Source: an uncultured Sphingomonas sp.
Lineage (GTDB): Bacteria > Pseudomonadota > Alphaproteobacteria > Sphingomonadales > Sphingomonadaceae
Assembly (NCBI RefSeq): GCF_913777625.1
Contig: NZ_CAJYTI010000027.1
Coordinates: 1 to 64,000, forward strand
Direction of reading: 5' to 3'
DNA: 64,000 nucleotides
Shown: positions 51,101 through 59,572 of the stretch, piece after piece
Numbering within the stretch: position 1 is the first letter of the stretch
Layout of the letters: each line of letters opens with the position of its first letter
Made by a program: the position numbers and the translations under genes
The notes under the pieces: model-generated
Seen by the model: only the letters and a program-made list of their open reading frames with translations
What the model was told of the DNA's origin: nothing
Databases searched by the model: none

Positions 51101-51327
51101 ATGCAGTTCGCCAGGGCGCGCGCGACCGGCTGCGGCCGGTGCTCTCCACCGCGCTGGTCGCCTCGATCGGCTTCCTGCCGATGGCGATCGCGAGCGGCGC
51201 GGGCGCCGAGGTCCAGCGCCCGCTCGCGACGGTGGTGATCGGCGGGATCGTCACCTCGACGCTGCTGACGCTGGTGCTGCTGCCCAGCCTCTATCGCTGG
51301 ATCCTCGGCCGGGCCGCGCGCGCCTAG
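48178..51327 (+). CDS. Heavy-metal-type RND efflux permease (CzcA/CusA family)
   Basis: A 1049-aa HME-RND pump. Signatures are [54 protein letters not shown] in helix 4 (two Asp and Glu of the HME consensus), [10 protein letters not shown] and [26 protein letters not shown]. Export is by proton antiport, with Zn/Co/Cd/Ni or Cu/Ag as usual substrates; the ion cannot be set by eye. The gene follows the channel gene with 5 bp between them, and no adaptor (CzcB/CusB) gene is present in the operon or elsewhere in the window. Its end overlaps the convergent GH105 gene by 4 bp. Confidence 0.94.
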   Translation: [1049 protein letters not shown]

Positions 51328-52433
51328 ATATAGGTGCGCAGCAGCTCGCCCAGCGCGCAGATCGCGAGGCTTTGGCCATAGGGCATCGAGGTGAGGCGGA
51401 TGTCCTTGTAGAATTGCAGGCTGTCGCCCATCGCGGTGCCGAAGCTTACCTGCTGCAGCTCGCCGGTCGCGTCGATATTGTCGAGCACCCCGCGCACCGC
51501 CTTCAGGCCCACCGCTTCATAGGTGCGCGGCAGATAGCCCTTCCGCACCGCCTTCAGGATGCCATAGGCGAAGCCCGCGGTGGCCGAGGCCTCGAGATAG
51601 CTGGTCGGATCGATCACCAGCGTGTGCCAGAGGCCGCTTTCGTCCTGCGTCTGGCTAAGCGTCTTCACCTGGGCGGCGAGCGTGTCGATCAGGAAGGTGC
51701 GGAAGGCGTCGCCCGGCTGCAGATCGAGGATCTCGATGATCTCCGGAATCGCGATCGTCACCCAGCAATTGCCGCGCGCCCACAGCGCCTCGGCGAAGTT
51801 GTGCCGGCCGGTGAAGTCCCAGCCGTGGAACCAGAGGCCGGTCTTCTTGTCGAACAGGTACTTGATGTGGACGAGGAACTGGCGCTTGGCCTCCTCCACA
51901 TAGTGCGGGCGACCCAGCAGCAGGCCGATCTTGGCGAGCGGCAGCACGCTCATCATCAGCGTGTCGTCCCACAGCTCGCCGGGATTCTCGTCGTTGTAGA
52001 CGATGTGCTGGAAGCCGCCCTCCTCGGTCTTGGGCAGCCCGTCCGGCGCCATCAGCCATTCGGCCCAGGTGTCGAGATAGGGCAGGTAGCTGGGATCGGG
52101 CTCATACTCGTAGAGCCAGGCGAGGGTGATAAAGGGCGCCATGGTGTTGATGTTCTTGGTCGGCGTGCCCTCGGCGAAGCGATCGGCGAACCACCCCTTG
52201 ATGATGCCCAGCGCCTTCTGGTCATTGGTCTGCTCGAAATAGCGCCACATGCCGAAGAGGCCGACGCCGTGGGTCCATTCCCAGCCCGCCCAGCCCTTGG
52301 TGTCGATGATGCGCCCGTCTTCGAGGTGGAGCAGGAATTCGCCGGTTTCGTCCTGGATGTGGACGAGATTGTCCATCAGCAGGTCGATCTTCTGCGTGAC
52401 GAGGCTGCGGGGAATGTCGTGCGAGGCGGCCAA
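51324..52433 (-). CDS. GH105 unsaturated rhamnogalacturonyl hydrolase
   Basis: A 369-aa (alpha/alpha)6-barrel enzyme of the GH88/GH105 group. Diagnostic stretches are KGWAGWEWTHGVGLFGMWRYFEQT, NIDTMAPF-like NINTMAPFITLAWLYEYEPDPSY, ELWDDTLMMSVLPLAKIG with the catalytic Asp and GRHNFAEALWARGNCWVTIAIPEI. It hydrates and removes the unsaturated galacturonate left by lyases from Rha-containing oligosaccharides. No signal peptide is seen, so it acts in the cytoplasm. It is the last gene of the rhamnogalacturonan operon. Confidence 0.92.
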   Translation of the reverse strand: MAASHDIPRSLVTQKIDLLMDNLVHIQDETGEFLLHLEDGRIIDTKGWAGWEWTHGVGLFGMWRYFEQTNDQKALGIIKGWFADRFAEGTPTKNINTMAPFITLAWLYEYEPDPSYLPYLDTWAEWLMAPDGLPKTEEGGFQHIVYNDENPGELWDDTLMMSVLPLAKIGLLLGRPHYVEEAKRQFLVHIKYLFDKKTGLWFHGWDFTGRHNFAEALWARGNCWVTIAIPEIIEILDLQPGDAFRTFLIDTLAAQVKTLSQTQDESGLWHTLVIDPTSYLEASATAGFAYGILKAVRKGYLPRTYEAVGLKAVRGVLDNIDATGELQQVSFGTAMGDSLQFYKDIRLTSMPYGQSLAICALGELLRTYI

Positions 52434-52460
52434 GGGATGTGTCTCCGTGGGTGAAAGGGG

Positions 52461-53405
52461 TCAGAGGCCGTGGCGGCGCGCGAACCGCGCGAACAGGCCG
52501 GGCCAGGGATGGGGGGTGCCGTCGGGCTCGATCAGGGGCAGGCCGTGGCCGCCCTTCTCGAAGATCATCAGCTCGGACGGGATCTTCGCCGCCTGCAGCG
52601 CGGCGAACATCAGCAGACTGTTGGCCGGCTGCACCGCCGGATCGTCGGCGGCATGCGCGACGAGGGTGGGGGGCATGTCGGCGGGCAGGTCGCGCTCGGC
52701 GGAGAAGCGGCGGACCTGCTCCTCGCTCGGGTTGGCGCCGAGCAGTTCCTTGCGCGAGCCGCCATGCGCCTCGGGGCTACGCAGGGTGATCACCGGGAAA
52801 AACAGGCCGAGCGCCACCGGCCGGGCGGAGAGCTGGTCGGCCGCGTCGACGGGGGCGTAGGTCGCAAGGCTCGCGCGGCTGCCCAGCCTGGCGGTGAGGT
52901 GCCCGCCGGCAGAAAAGCCGATGGCGCCCACCCGCGCCGGATCGATCTTCCAGCGCGCCGCGCCCGCCCGGATCAGCCGCATCGCGCGCTGTGCGTCCTG
53001 CAGCGGGGCGTCGGGGCCGGCCGCCCAGCCGTCATGCGGCAGGCGGTAGAGCAGTTCGAACACGGTGGTGCCCTGCGCAGCGAAATGCCGCGAAATGGCC
53101 GAGCCCTGTCGGCCGAGGGCCACTCGGGTATAGCCGCCGCCGGGGATCATCAGCAGCGCCGAGCCGTCGGGTCGTTCGGCGGGAACGACGTTGAGCATCG
53201 GGGTCGCGACATGTGGCCAGGCGATGTCGTCCTCGCCGCCGGTGGGCGAACGCTTGACCCATTCGTCCTTGGCGGTCACGCCCTCGCCGCCGGGCGGACG
53301 CCCTGGCCAGAGCGGCAGCCGCTCGATCGGGACTGCACGGGCCGGGAGCGCGGCAGCGGCGGTCGCAGCGGCCGAGGCCGCGAGCAGGGTGCGGCGGGTG
53401 ATCAT
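52461..53405 (-). CDS. Exported alpha/beta-hydrolase esterase (BD-FAE/acetylxylan-esterase like)
   Basis: A 314-aa secreted serine hydrolase. The N-terminus has twin Arg (MITRRTLLAASAAATAAAA), suggesting Tat export. The oxyanion loop is MIPGGGYTRVA, the nucleophile Ser165 in GFSAGGH, the acid Asp in HAADDPAVQ and the His in KGGHGLPL. Relatives remove acetyl or feruloyl groups from plant polysaccharides. Its start overlaps the GH35 stop as ATGA. In this operon it probably deacetylates pectin fragments. Confidence 0.87.
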   Translation of the reverse strand: MITRRTLLAASAAATAAAALPARAVPIERLPLWPGRPPGGEGVTAKDEWVKRSPTGGEDDIAWPHVATPMLNVVPAERPDGSALLMIPGGGYTRVALGRQGSAISRHFAAQGTTVFELLYRLPHDGWAAGPDAPLQDAQRAMRLIRAGAARWKIDPARVGAIGFSAGGHLTARLGSRASLATYAPVDAADQLSARPVALGLFFPVITLRSPEAHGGSRKELLGANPSEEQVRRFSAERDLPADMPPTLVAHAADDPAVQPANSLLMFAALQAAKIPSELMIFEKGGHGLPLIEPDGTPHPWPGLFARFARRHGL

Positions 53406-56386
53406 TTGAGCTCCTCCGGGCGCTGGGGGGCGGGCACCATCGCGACGGGCAGGCCGCCGCGCACGTTGCGCAGCGTCACCAGCTTGACCGCTTCCAGCGT
53501 ATTGCCGGGCGCACCGTCCGAAGTGACGGCGAGCGCGATGCTGTTGGGTCCGCGATGGTTGAGGATGCCCTCGGGCACCGGGAAGATGCGCTGCGGGCCG
53601 ACATGGGCGATGAACTGCCCCATGTTCCAGCCATTGACGAACAGCAGCACCCGGTAGCGGGCCTTGGGGGAGCGCGGCTTGCTCGTGTCGCCGAAGGCCA
53701 CCCCGATCGTCGCGTCCTGACCCTTGGGCACGTCGAGCGTGAAGCGGGTGCGGTACCATGTCGTGCCCGGGCCGACGGATGTCGCCGCCTTCCAGCCGCG
53801 ATCGTCGAAGCCGGGCAGGTGCCAGCCCATCCGCTCGCCATATTGGCCGCCGGTGTTGGCGACGCCGCGTGCGGGATCGGCCAGGTCCTCGCCGCCCTTG
53901 CGGCCCTGGATCTTCCACGTCACCGGCACGGCGAAGCTCGGGCCCCCAGCGGGCTCGACCGAGGCGAAGACGATCCCGCGGGCCTCCTTGTGGAAATCGT
54001 CGGCATCGAGATCCCAGTTGTGGCCGTTGTTGCGGACCATCACGGAGAGGACATGCGCGCCCGGCGTGCGGGCAGCGGCGGGCAGGTCGAACTCGGCGAC
54101 CCCGGTGGTGATCGGGCGGGGGAGGCCACTCGGCAGCTCGTGCTGGCCGACGAGCTGACCGTCGCAGAACAGCTGGAGCATGCCCGATCCGCCTGCGCCA
54201 TAATGGATGCGGATCCGCTCGGCCGCCGCGCTGCCCTCGAACCGGCCGCGATACCAGACATCGCCGTCGTGGAAGCCATAGGCGTCCATCAGTAGGTTGG
54301 GCACGCCGTCCGGCCGGGCGGTGATGCTGGCATAGGCGCGGTTGTCGATCGCCTGCCAGCTGCTGTCGTCGAAATCGGGGGCTGCCTCGGGCGTGCCGGG
54401 GGCGGACACCCAGGCCAGCGCCGGCAGCGTGACAGGCGCCGGGCCGGGGAGAGGTTTGGTCGCGACCAGGCTGCCGGACGGGGTGCGCGTTGCCGCGAGA
54501 GGGGCGCCGTTCCAGCGCAGGCTGCGCGTCGCGGCGGGGGCCCAGACTTCGAGCGGGGTCGGCCCCTCGGTATCGCCGGCAAGGACAAGATTGCTGCCTT
54601 GCTGTGTCGCACGGCGCACCAGCGCGGGGCCCCGCACGAGCACATCGCCCATCCGCCAGGAGCGCGCGCCTTCGGCCTCGTCGCCGACCAGCAGGAGGCT
54701 GTCCGGCCGCCCGCCGCCGGTGATCCGCAGGCGGGTAAGACCCTTGTGGGTGTAGGTGAGCTTCAGGTCGCCGCGCGCCGCATCGAAGCTGGAGGTGGCG
54801 GTGCCTCCCAGCACCTCGACCTTCGGCGCCGAGCGATAGCGCAGCACGGTTTCGCCCGGCTCGCCCGCCCGGCCGTAGAGCAGCAGCAGGTCGCGCCCGT
54901 CCTGGCGGAGCGCCACCTGCAGCTCGGAGCTGGAATAGACAAGCCGCTGGCCGCCCAGCGTCACGCCCGCGACGAGCCATTTCGCGTCGAACCCGTTGAG
55001 CGCCATCGGCCAGCTGTACCGGCCGTCGGGCAGGTCGGCGGTGACGGTGAAGCGGTCGTCGGTCTGGCCGTTGGAGGGCTTGTGAGTAACGAGCAGGAAG
55101 CGCGCGTCGGTCTCCGGGCTCTTGTTGTGATAGATCTGAATGCGCTCGGACGAGACCGCCACCGGCCCGGCGGGCACCATGCCGGCGAGATCGGGCACGC
55201 TCTGGATCAGCCCGGCGAGCTGCTTCAGCTCCTCCGCCTTGGGGCGGAGCGCGCGGGTCTCGGCGATCGCCGAGCCATAGTCGTAGCTGGTGAACACCAC
55301 CGGCGCCGGCAGCCAGCCCCAGCTGGTGCCGCCAAAGCCCATGTAGAAGCTCTGGATACCGATGCCGTTGGCAAGGTTGGTGCCGTAGAACACCCGCTGG
55401 AACCGCTTGCCCCGCTGGACCGCGTTGCACTCGTAGCCGCCGTTCGAGCCCCAGTAATCGAACCAGCCGCCGCCGAATTCGGCGAGAAAGCCGGGCGTGT
55501 TGGGCGAGGCGGAGGCGCCGCCCTTCGCGCCGCCGGGGCCGTAAAAGCCCCAGTCGGGTGCCGCGGAGCCGCGCGTCGGCTTGCCCGCCACCGTGCAGGT
55601 GCCGCCGGGATAGCCATCGAACGCATAGAGGTCGTTCGGCCCCTCGACGGTCTTCTCCACCCCGCCGCCCGCCGGCACCCAATAGCCGTTGCGACCCTGG
55701 TCGTTGTGGAACAGCGGCACGGTGATGCCGTCTGCGCGGGCCTTGGCGGCGAGATGGTCCATGTAGCGGCGCTGCGAAGGCGTGGTCAGCGCCAGCTCGT
55801 TTTCGATCTGGTGGAGGATGACCGAGCCCTTGTGGCCCTTGCCGTCGCCGTTGATCTGGTGGCGGGCGATGATCGCATGGACCTGGGTCAGCCACTCGTC
55901 GGCAGCGGCCATATAGTCGGGATCGTCGGTGCGCGCGCGCGACCGCTGGTTGACCAGCCAGCCGGGGAAGCCGCCGCGGGTGAGCTCGGCATTCACATAG
56001 GGGCCGGCGCGGGTAATGACGTAGAGGCCTTCCTCCTCCGCCATGGTGAGCAGCCGGTCGATGTCGCGGATGCCGGAAAAGTCGTAGACGCCGCGCTTCG
56101 GGCTGTGGAAGCCCCAGTCGAAATAGAAGGCGACGGTGTTGAACCCGCTCGCCTTCATCTTCTGCAGCACGTCGCGCCACAGATCGGGCGAGGGCAGGCG
56201 GAAGGCATGCATCTCGCTCGACCAGATCACGGTGCGCTTGCCGTCGATCATCAGCGAGCGCGCATCATAGGATACGCGGCCGAAGGTCTTCACCGGTGCG
56301 GCGAGATTGGCGGTCGGCTTCGCTTCCTGCGCGGCGGCGGGCAGGGTGGCGAGCAGCGTAGAGGCGAAGAGGGCGGTGCGGATCAT
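53402..56386 (-). CDS. GH35 beta-galactosidase, exported
   Basis: A 994-aa secreted glycosidase with signal peptide (MIRTALFASTLLATLPAAAQ). The TIM-barrel domain has SSEMHAFRLPSPDLWRDVLQKMKASGFNTVAFYFDWGFHSP at the start (partly conserved GH35 signature), the acid/base Glu197 in HQIENEL and the likely nucleophile Glu303 in FLAEFGGGWFD. Beta-sandwich domains fill the C-terminal half. It removes beta-galactosyl residues, here probably from galactan or arabinogalactan side chains of rhamnogalacturonan I. The start overlaps the rhamnose-mutarotase stop; the esterase follows with another 4-bp overlap. Confidence 0.92.
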   Translation of the reverse strand: MIRTALFASTLLATLPAAAQEAKPTANLAAPVKTFGRVSYDARSLMIDGKRTVIWSSEMHAFRLPSPDLWRDVLQKMKASGFNTVAFYFDWGFHSPKRGVYDFSGIRDIDRLLTMAEEEGLYVITRAGPYVNAELTRGGFPGWLVNQRSRARTDDPDYMAAADEWLTQVHAIIARHQINGDGKGHKGSVILHQIENELALTTPSQRRYMDHLAAKARADGITVPLFHNDQGRNGYWVPAGGGVEKTVEGPNDLYAFDGYPGGTCTVAGKPTRGSAAPDWGFYGPGGAKGGASASPNTPGFLAEFGGGWFDYWGSNGGYECNAVQRGKRFQRVFYGTNLANGIGIQSFYMGFGGTSWGWLPAPVVFTSYDYGSAIAETRALRPKAEELKQLAGLIQSVPDLAGMVPAGPVAVSSERIQIYHNKSPETDARFLLVTHKPSNGQTDDRFTVTADLPDGRYSWPMALNGFDAKWLVAGVTLGGQRLVYSSSELQVALRQDGRDLLLLYGRAGEPGETVLRYRSAPKVEVLGGTATSSFDAARGDLKLTYTHKGLTRLRITGGGRPDSLLLVGDEAEGARSWRMGDVLVRGPALVRRATQQGSNLVLAGDTEGPTPLEVWAPAATRSLRWNGAPLAATRTPSGSLVATKPLPGPAPVTLPALAWVSAPGTPEAAPDFDDSSWQAIDNRAYASITARPDGVPNLLMDAYGFHDGDVWYRGRFEGSAAAERIRIHYGAGGSGMLQLFCDGQLVGQHELPSGLPRPITTGVAEFDLPAAARTPGAHVLSVMVRNNGHNWDLDADDFHKEARGIVFASVEPAGGPSFAVPVTWKIQGRKGGEDLADPARGVANTGGQYGERMGWHLPGFDDRGWKAATSVGPGTTWYRTRFTLDVPKGQDATIGVAFGDTSKPRSPKARYRVLLFVNGWNMGQFIAHVGPQRIFPVPEGILNHRGPNSIALAVTSDGAPGNTLEAVKLVTLRNVRGGLPVAMVPAPQRPEELK

Positions 56387-56697
56387 GGCAGGTAGAAGAC
56401 CGGGCGGAGCGGCCATTCGAGCGGCTGGTTGTCGGGCGCGACTTCCATCAGCGGCGCCATATGGTCCCACCAGCGGCGCATCACCGGATGGGCGGGGAGC
56501 TGGTCGTTGGTGGCGTCCTCGGTGAGCTTCAGCACCGCGAACAGCGCGCCGGTCGCCTCGTCAAGGAAGATCGAATAGTCGCGGATGCCGGCATCGTGCA
56601 GCAGCGCAGCCAGTTCGGGCCAGATCGCGTCATGGCGCGCCTTGTACGCCGCCGCCATGCCGGGCTTGAGCTGCATCCGGAACGCCTGTACCCGCAT
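56383..56697 (-). CDS. rhaM: L-rhamnose mutarotase
   Basis: A 104-aa protein with the RhaM/YiiL pattern: MRVQAFRMQLKPGMAAAYKARHDAIWPEL, the DYSIFLDEATGALFAVLKL strand pair and the C-terminal VMRRWWDHMAPLM. It interconverts alpha- and beta-L-rhamnopyranose. It shows that free rhamnose from rhamnogalacturonan is an end product of this operon, although no rhamnose isomerase or dehydrogenase gene lies in the window. It starts 15 bp after the GH28 stop. Confidence 0.95.
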   Translation of the reverse strand: MRVQAFRMQLKPGMAAAYKARHDAIWPELAALLHDAGIRDYSIFLDEATGALFAVLKLTEDATNDQLPAHPVMRRWWDHMAPLMEVAPDNQPLEWPLRPVFYLP

Positions 56698-56712
56698 TTC
56701 CCCTCCGCGCCA

Positions 56713-58194
56713 CTATATGGAATTACTATGCATTATATGGTAGCGGTGCGGCGCGTCCGCGTCAAATGCGATCCGCGCATCGGCGGCGTCTTCGAGCAGC
56801 ATCGGCGCACGCAGATCCATGCCGGTACGGCGCAGCGACAGGCGGGCGGCGGCGAGGCGGCGAACATGGCGCGCCCACAGCCCCCAGGCGGGGGTGGGGC
56901 CGAACATGCTCGGCTCGGGATAGGCATCGGCCAGTTCGGCCGGGGTGGGGGGCGGCGGACCCTCCACGGCACCCTCGAACTGCAGGTCGATGTCGGACAG
57001 GCGCACATCCTCGATCGGATGGCCGGGAAGGCCGGCGAGGATCGCGGCGAAGCGGGGATCGATCCCGGCGGCGTGGACCCCGTGAATGCCGATGTTGCGG
57101 ATCGCACCGATGCGCGTTCCCTCCGGTCCCCGCAGGCGCGCGCCGAGGCGGAGGAACAGCGGGGCGGTGGTGACCTCGTCCATCGTCAGGTTTTCGGCCA
57201 GCACATCCTCGATCGTGCCGCCGTCGACGCTCTCGATCGCGAGACCGCGGCTGCGCTCGAAGCGGCAATTGGTGATCGAGATGCGGCGGAAATCGCCATT
57301 GCTCTCGGTGCCGAGCTTGATGCGGCCGGTCACCCTGTCGCGATCGGGGGAGACTTGCTGGGTGCGGCCCTTCGTACCGTCGAGCAGCGTGCCGAGGTCA
57401 TAGCCGGAAACCGTGCAATCCTCGATGGCCACGTCCTCGCAGGAGGTGCGGCCGAGCGCGAGGCTGGTCTTGAGGACGATGGCGTCGTCGTTGGGGGTGT
57501 TGACCCGGCAGCGCGCCACCCGCGCGCGGCGGACGCCGTCGAGATCGATGCCGTCGCGGTTGCTGTCGATGGTGAGGCCGGTGCAGTGCAGATCCTCCAC
57601 TTCGCTCGCCAGGATCGCGAAATGGCCGCCGCGAAAGAGGCTGAGGTCCGCGATGGTCACGCGGCGGCAGCGGGCAAGCGCGATCGCCTTGTTGCCCTGC
57701 CCGCGCATCGCGGCGGCATCCTGTTCGAGCCGGGCGACGTCGGCGGGCGTCATCGTCGCCATCGACAGCGGGCGCTCGCCGCGCTGGGCGCTCCACGGTG
57801 TACCGGGGCCGTTGCGGGTGAGGCCGGCGCCGTTGATCGTCCCCTTGCCGAGGATCGCAATGTCCTCGGCATTCTCGGCCCAGATCAGGCTGTTGTGCCA
57901 GTGGCTGTGGCCGAAATCCTGGTAACGCTGGGGGCCGCGATCCTCGGGCAGGTCATAGGCCCCATCCGGGCCCGGGGTGGCGGCGAGCAGGGTGGCGCCG
58001 GCCTCGATCGCGAGGGTGACGCGGGAGGGCAGGCGCAGCGAGAAGCTGCGGTAGGTGCCCGGCGGGAGCAGGACGAGGCCGCCGCCTGCGCGGTGCGCGG
58101 TGTCGAGCGCGGCCGCGATGGCGGGGCCGTCGAGCGCCACGCCGTCGCCGCGCGCGCCGTGCGCGCGGACGTCGAGAACGAGGCCGGTGCGCAT
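56713..58194 (-). CDS. GH28 polygalacturonase-type hydrolase
   Basis: A 493-aa right-handed beta-helix enzyme. The GH28 active-site pattern is recognisable in SNRDGIDLDG and NTPNDDAIVLKT (paired Asp), with TESNGDFRRISITNC downstream. No signal peptide is seen at the ATG (MRTGLVLDVRAHGARGDGVA), so it may be cytoplasmic or the true start may differ; the 5' flank is occupied by a perfect inverted repeat at 58197-58327. It probably hydrolyses galacturonyl-rhamnose or galacturonan linkages in oligosaccharides. Confidence 0.87.
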   Translation of the reverse strand: MRTGLVLDVRAHGARGDGVALDGPAIAAALDTAHRAGGGLVLLPPGTYRSFSLRLPSRVTLAIEAGATLLAATPGPDGAYDLPEDRGPQRYQDFGHSHWHNSLIWAENAEDIAILGKGTINGAGLTRNGPGTPWSAQRGERPLSMATMTPADVARLEQDAAAMRGQGNKAIALARCRRVTIADLSLFRGGHFAILASEVEDLHCTGLTIDSNRDGIDLDGVRRARVARCRVNTPNDDAIVLKTSLALGRTSCEDVAIEDCTVSGYDLGTLLDGTKGRTQQVSPDRDRVTGRIKLGTESNGDFRRISITNCRFERSRGLAIESVDGGTIEDVLAENLTMDEVTTAPLFLRLGARLRGPEGTRIGAIRNIGIHGVHAAGIDPRFAAILAGLPGHPIEDVRLSDIDLQFEGAVEGPPPPTPAELADAYPEPSMFGPTPAWGLWARHVRRLAAARLSLRRTGMDLRAPMLLEDAADARIAFDADAPHRYHIMHSNSI

Positions 58195-58196
58195 CA

Positions 58197-58327
58197 GATC
58201 CTCCCCGGCACGGGGAGGGGGACCGCGCCGAAGGCGTGGTGGAGGGGGATCTCCACAAGGGAATCGTGTGGGGAGGCCCCCCTCCACCATGCTGCGCATG
58301 GTCCCCCTCCCCGTGCCGGGGAGGATC
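58197..58327. repeat. Perfect 28-bp inverted repeat element inside the pectin operon
   Basis: The arms 58197-58224 and 58300-58327 are exact reverse complements. A second inner pair (GGTGGAGGGGG and CCCCCCTCCACC, about 58238-58289) makes a nested stem of roughly 130 nt. It fills the gap between the CE12 and GH28 genes, ending 3 bp before the GH28 ATG, so it would mask or replace that gene's ribosome site. This looks like a mobile palindromic (REP/MITE-like) unit inserted within the operon. Confidence 0.85.
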
Positions 58328-58342
58328 TTTGTGCCGATTCCA

Positions 58343-59560
58343 TCAGCTGCCCGCCGGACGTTCGCTGCTGGCGGCGAGGCTCGGCGCCAGTGCCAGGCTG
58401 TCGATCGCCGGAGGATGCGCAGGATCGAAGCGGCGGGCGTCGGGGTAAAGGTGCGCGCCCAGCTCGGGAATCGCCTCGGCCAGCCCTGCCGCCACCGCCC
58501 GAGCCAGCAGCCAGGCGCCATCATTGTTGTGGTGCGTCTTGTCGCGGCCGCCGTCGTTGAACAGTCTTGCCGCCTCGGTCGGACCATAAGCTTCGTAGAG
58601 CGCGATCGTCGCCGTCTGAAGATCGACCAGCGGCACCTTCTCCTCCCGTGCGACCGTGCGCATCGCTTCGGCATAGTCGGCGAGCGTGTGGCGGACGCGG
58701 CCGGCATCGAAATTGCGCCGCTCGGGGGAGGTGACCAGCACCGGCGTGCCGCCGCGACGGCGGACCTCGGCGATATAGGTGCGCAGCCACGCCGGATAGG
58801 TCACGGCGGGGTCGGCATAGGTCTGCGGCCAGTCGGCCTTCTGGTCGTTATGGCCGAACTGGATCAGCACCCAGTCGCCCGGCTTCACCTGCGACAACAG
58901 CTTGTCGAAGCGAAGCTCGGTGACGAAGGACTTGAGCGTCTCGCCCGATTCCGCATGGTTGGCGACCGCGATGTCGGGCTGGAACAGCGCCGGCAGCATC
59001 TGGCCCCAGCTGGCGGCGGGTTCGGCGCGCTGATCCGTCACCGTGGAGTCCCCCGCAAGGAAGACCGTCGGCACCGTCACCGGCTCGATGCTGACGCGCT
59101 GCACGCGCGGATCGCCGAGGAATTCGAGGGTGAGCTTGTCGTCCCATGTATAGCTGCCCGCCTCGCGCGACTTGAGCCGCACGGCCGTGCCGCCGGGGGC
59201 ATTGACCGGCGGCGCGGTGAGCGTGGCCGTGCGCACATTGACGACGAAGCTGGCGGTGACGAACTGCCCCGGCGCGGTGGTGATCGCGCGCAGCATCAGC
59301 CGGCGCGATTCCGCTTTCACCGTGGTGCGGGAGGCCACGCGGGCATCGCCCAGGCGCACCGTCACCCGGTAATTGCCCTCGGGCACAGCTACCGAGAAGA
59401 GCCGCTCGCGCGCCTTGCCCCCCGGCTCATAGCCGAAGCCGCCCGGCTGGTAGGGCGTGCCCTCGGCCACCGCGACGCTGCCGGGCTGCGCCGGTGCACC
59501 GGGCGCGAGATCGAAGGTCTGCGGACCGGTCACCATCGCGAGCATCGCCAGCATCCACAT
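58343..59560 (-). CDS. CE12-type rhamnogalacturonan acetylesterase (SGNH hydrolase)
   Basis: A 405-aa exported protein. A beta-sandwich (about 15-160) precedes the SGNH domain with Ser172 in FLAGDSTV, Asn201/Gly206 in ANHAESGET, Asn238 in FGHND and Asp340/His343 in DKTHHNNDG. The N-terminus is hydrophobic (MWMLAMLAMV) but short for a signal peptide. It removes acetyl groups from rhamnogalacturonan so lyases can act. It lies 12 bp after the PL11 gene stop. Confidence 0.9.
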   Translation of the reverse strand: MWMLAMLAMVTGPQTFDLAPGAPAQPGSVAVAEGTPYQPGGFGYEPGGKARERLFSVAVPEGNYRVTVRLGDARVASRTTVKAESRRLMLRAITTAPGQFVTASFVVNVRTATLTAPPVNAPGGTAVRLKSREAGSYTWDDKLTLEFLGDPRVQRVSIEPVTVPTVFLAGDSTVTDQRAEPAASWGQMLPALFQPDIAVANHAESGETLKSFVTELRFDKLLSQVKPGDWVLIQFGHNDQKADWPQTYADPAVTYPAWLRTYIAEVRRRGGTPVLVTSPERRNFDAGRVRHTLADYAEAMRTVAREEKVPLVDLQTATIALYEAYGPTEAARLFNDGGRDKTHHNNDGAWLLARAVAAGLAEAIPELGAHLYPDARRFDPAHPPAIDSLALAPSLAASSERPAGS

Positions 59561-59572
59561 CGCGTCAACGGC

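Noticed and set aside
56711..56740. AT-rich promoter between GH28 and rhaM
   Set aside because: Most of this stretch codes for the C-terminus of the GH28 protein, and the real gap is only 15 bp; more likely one operon.
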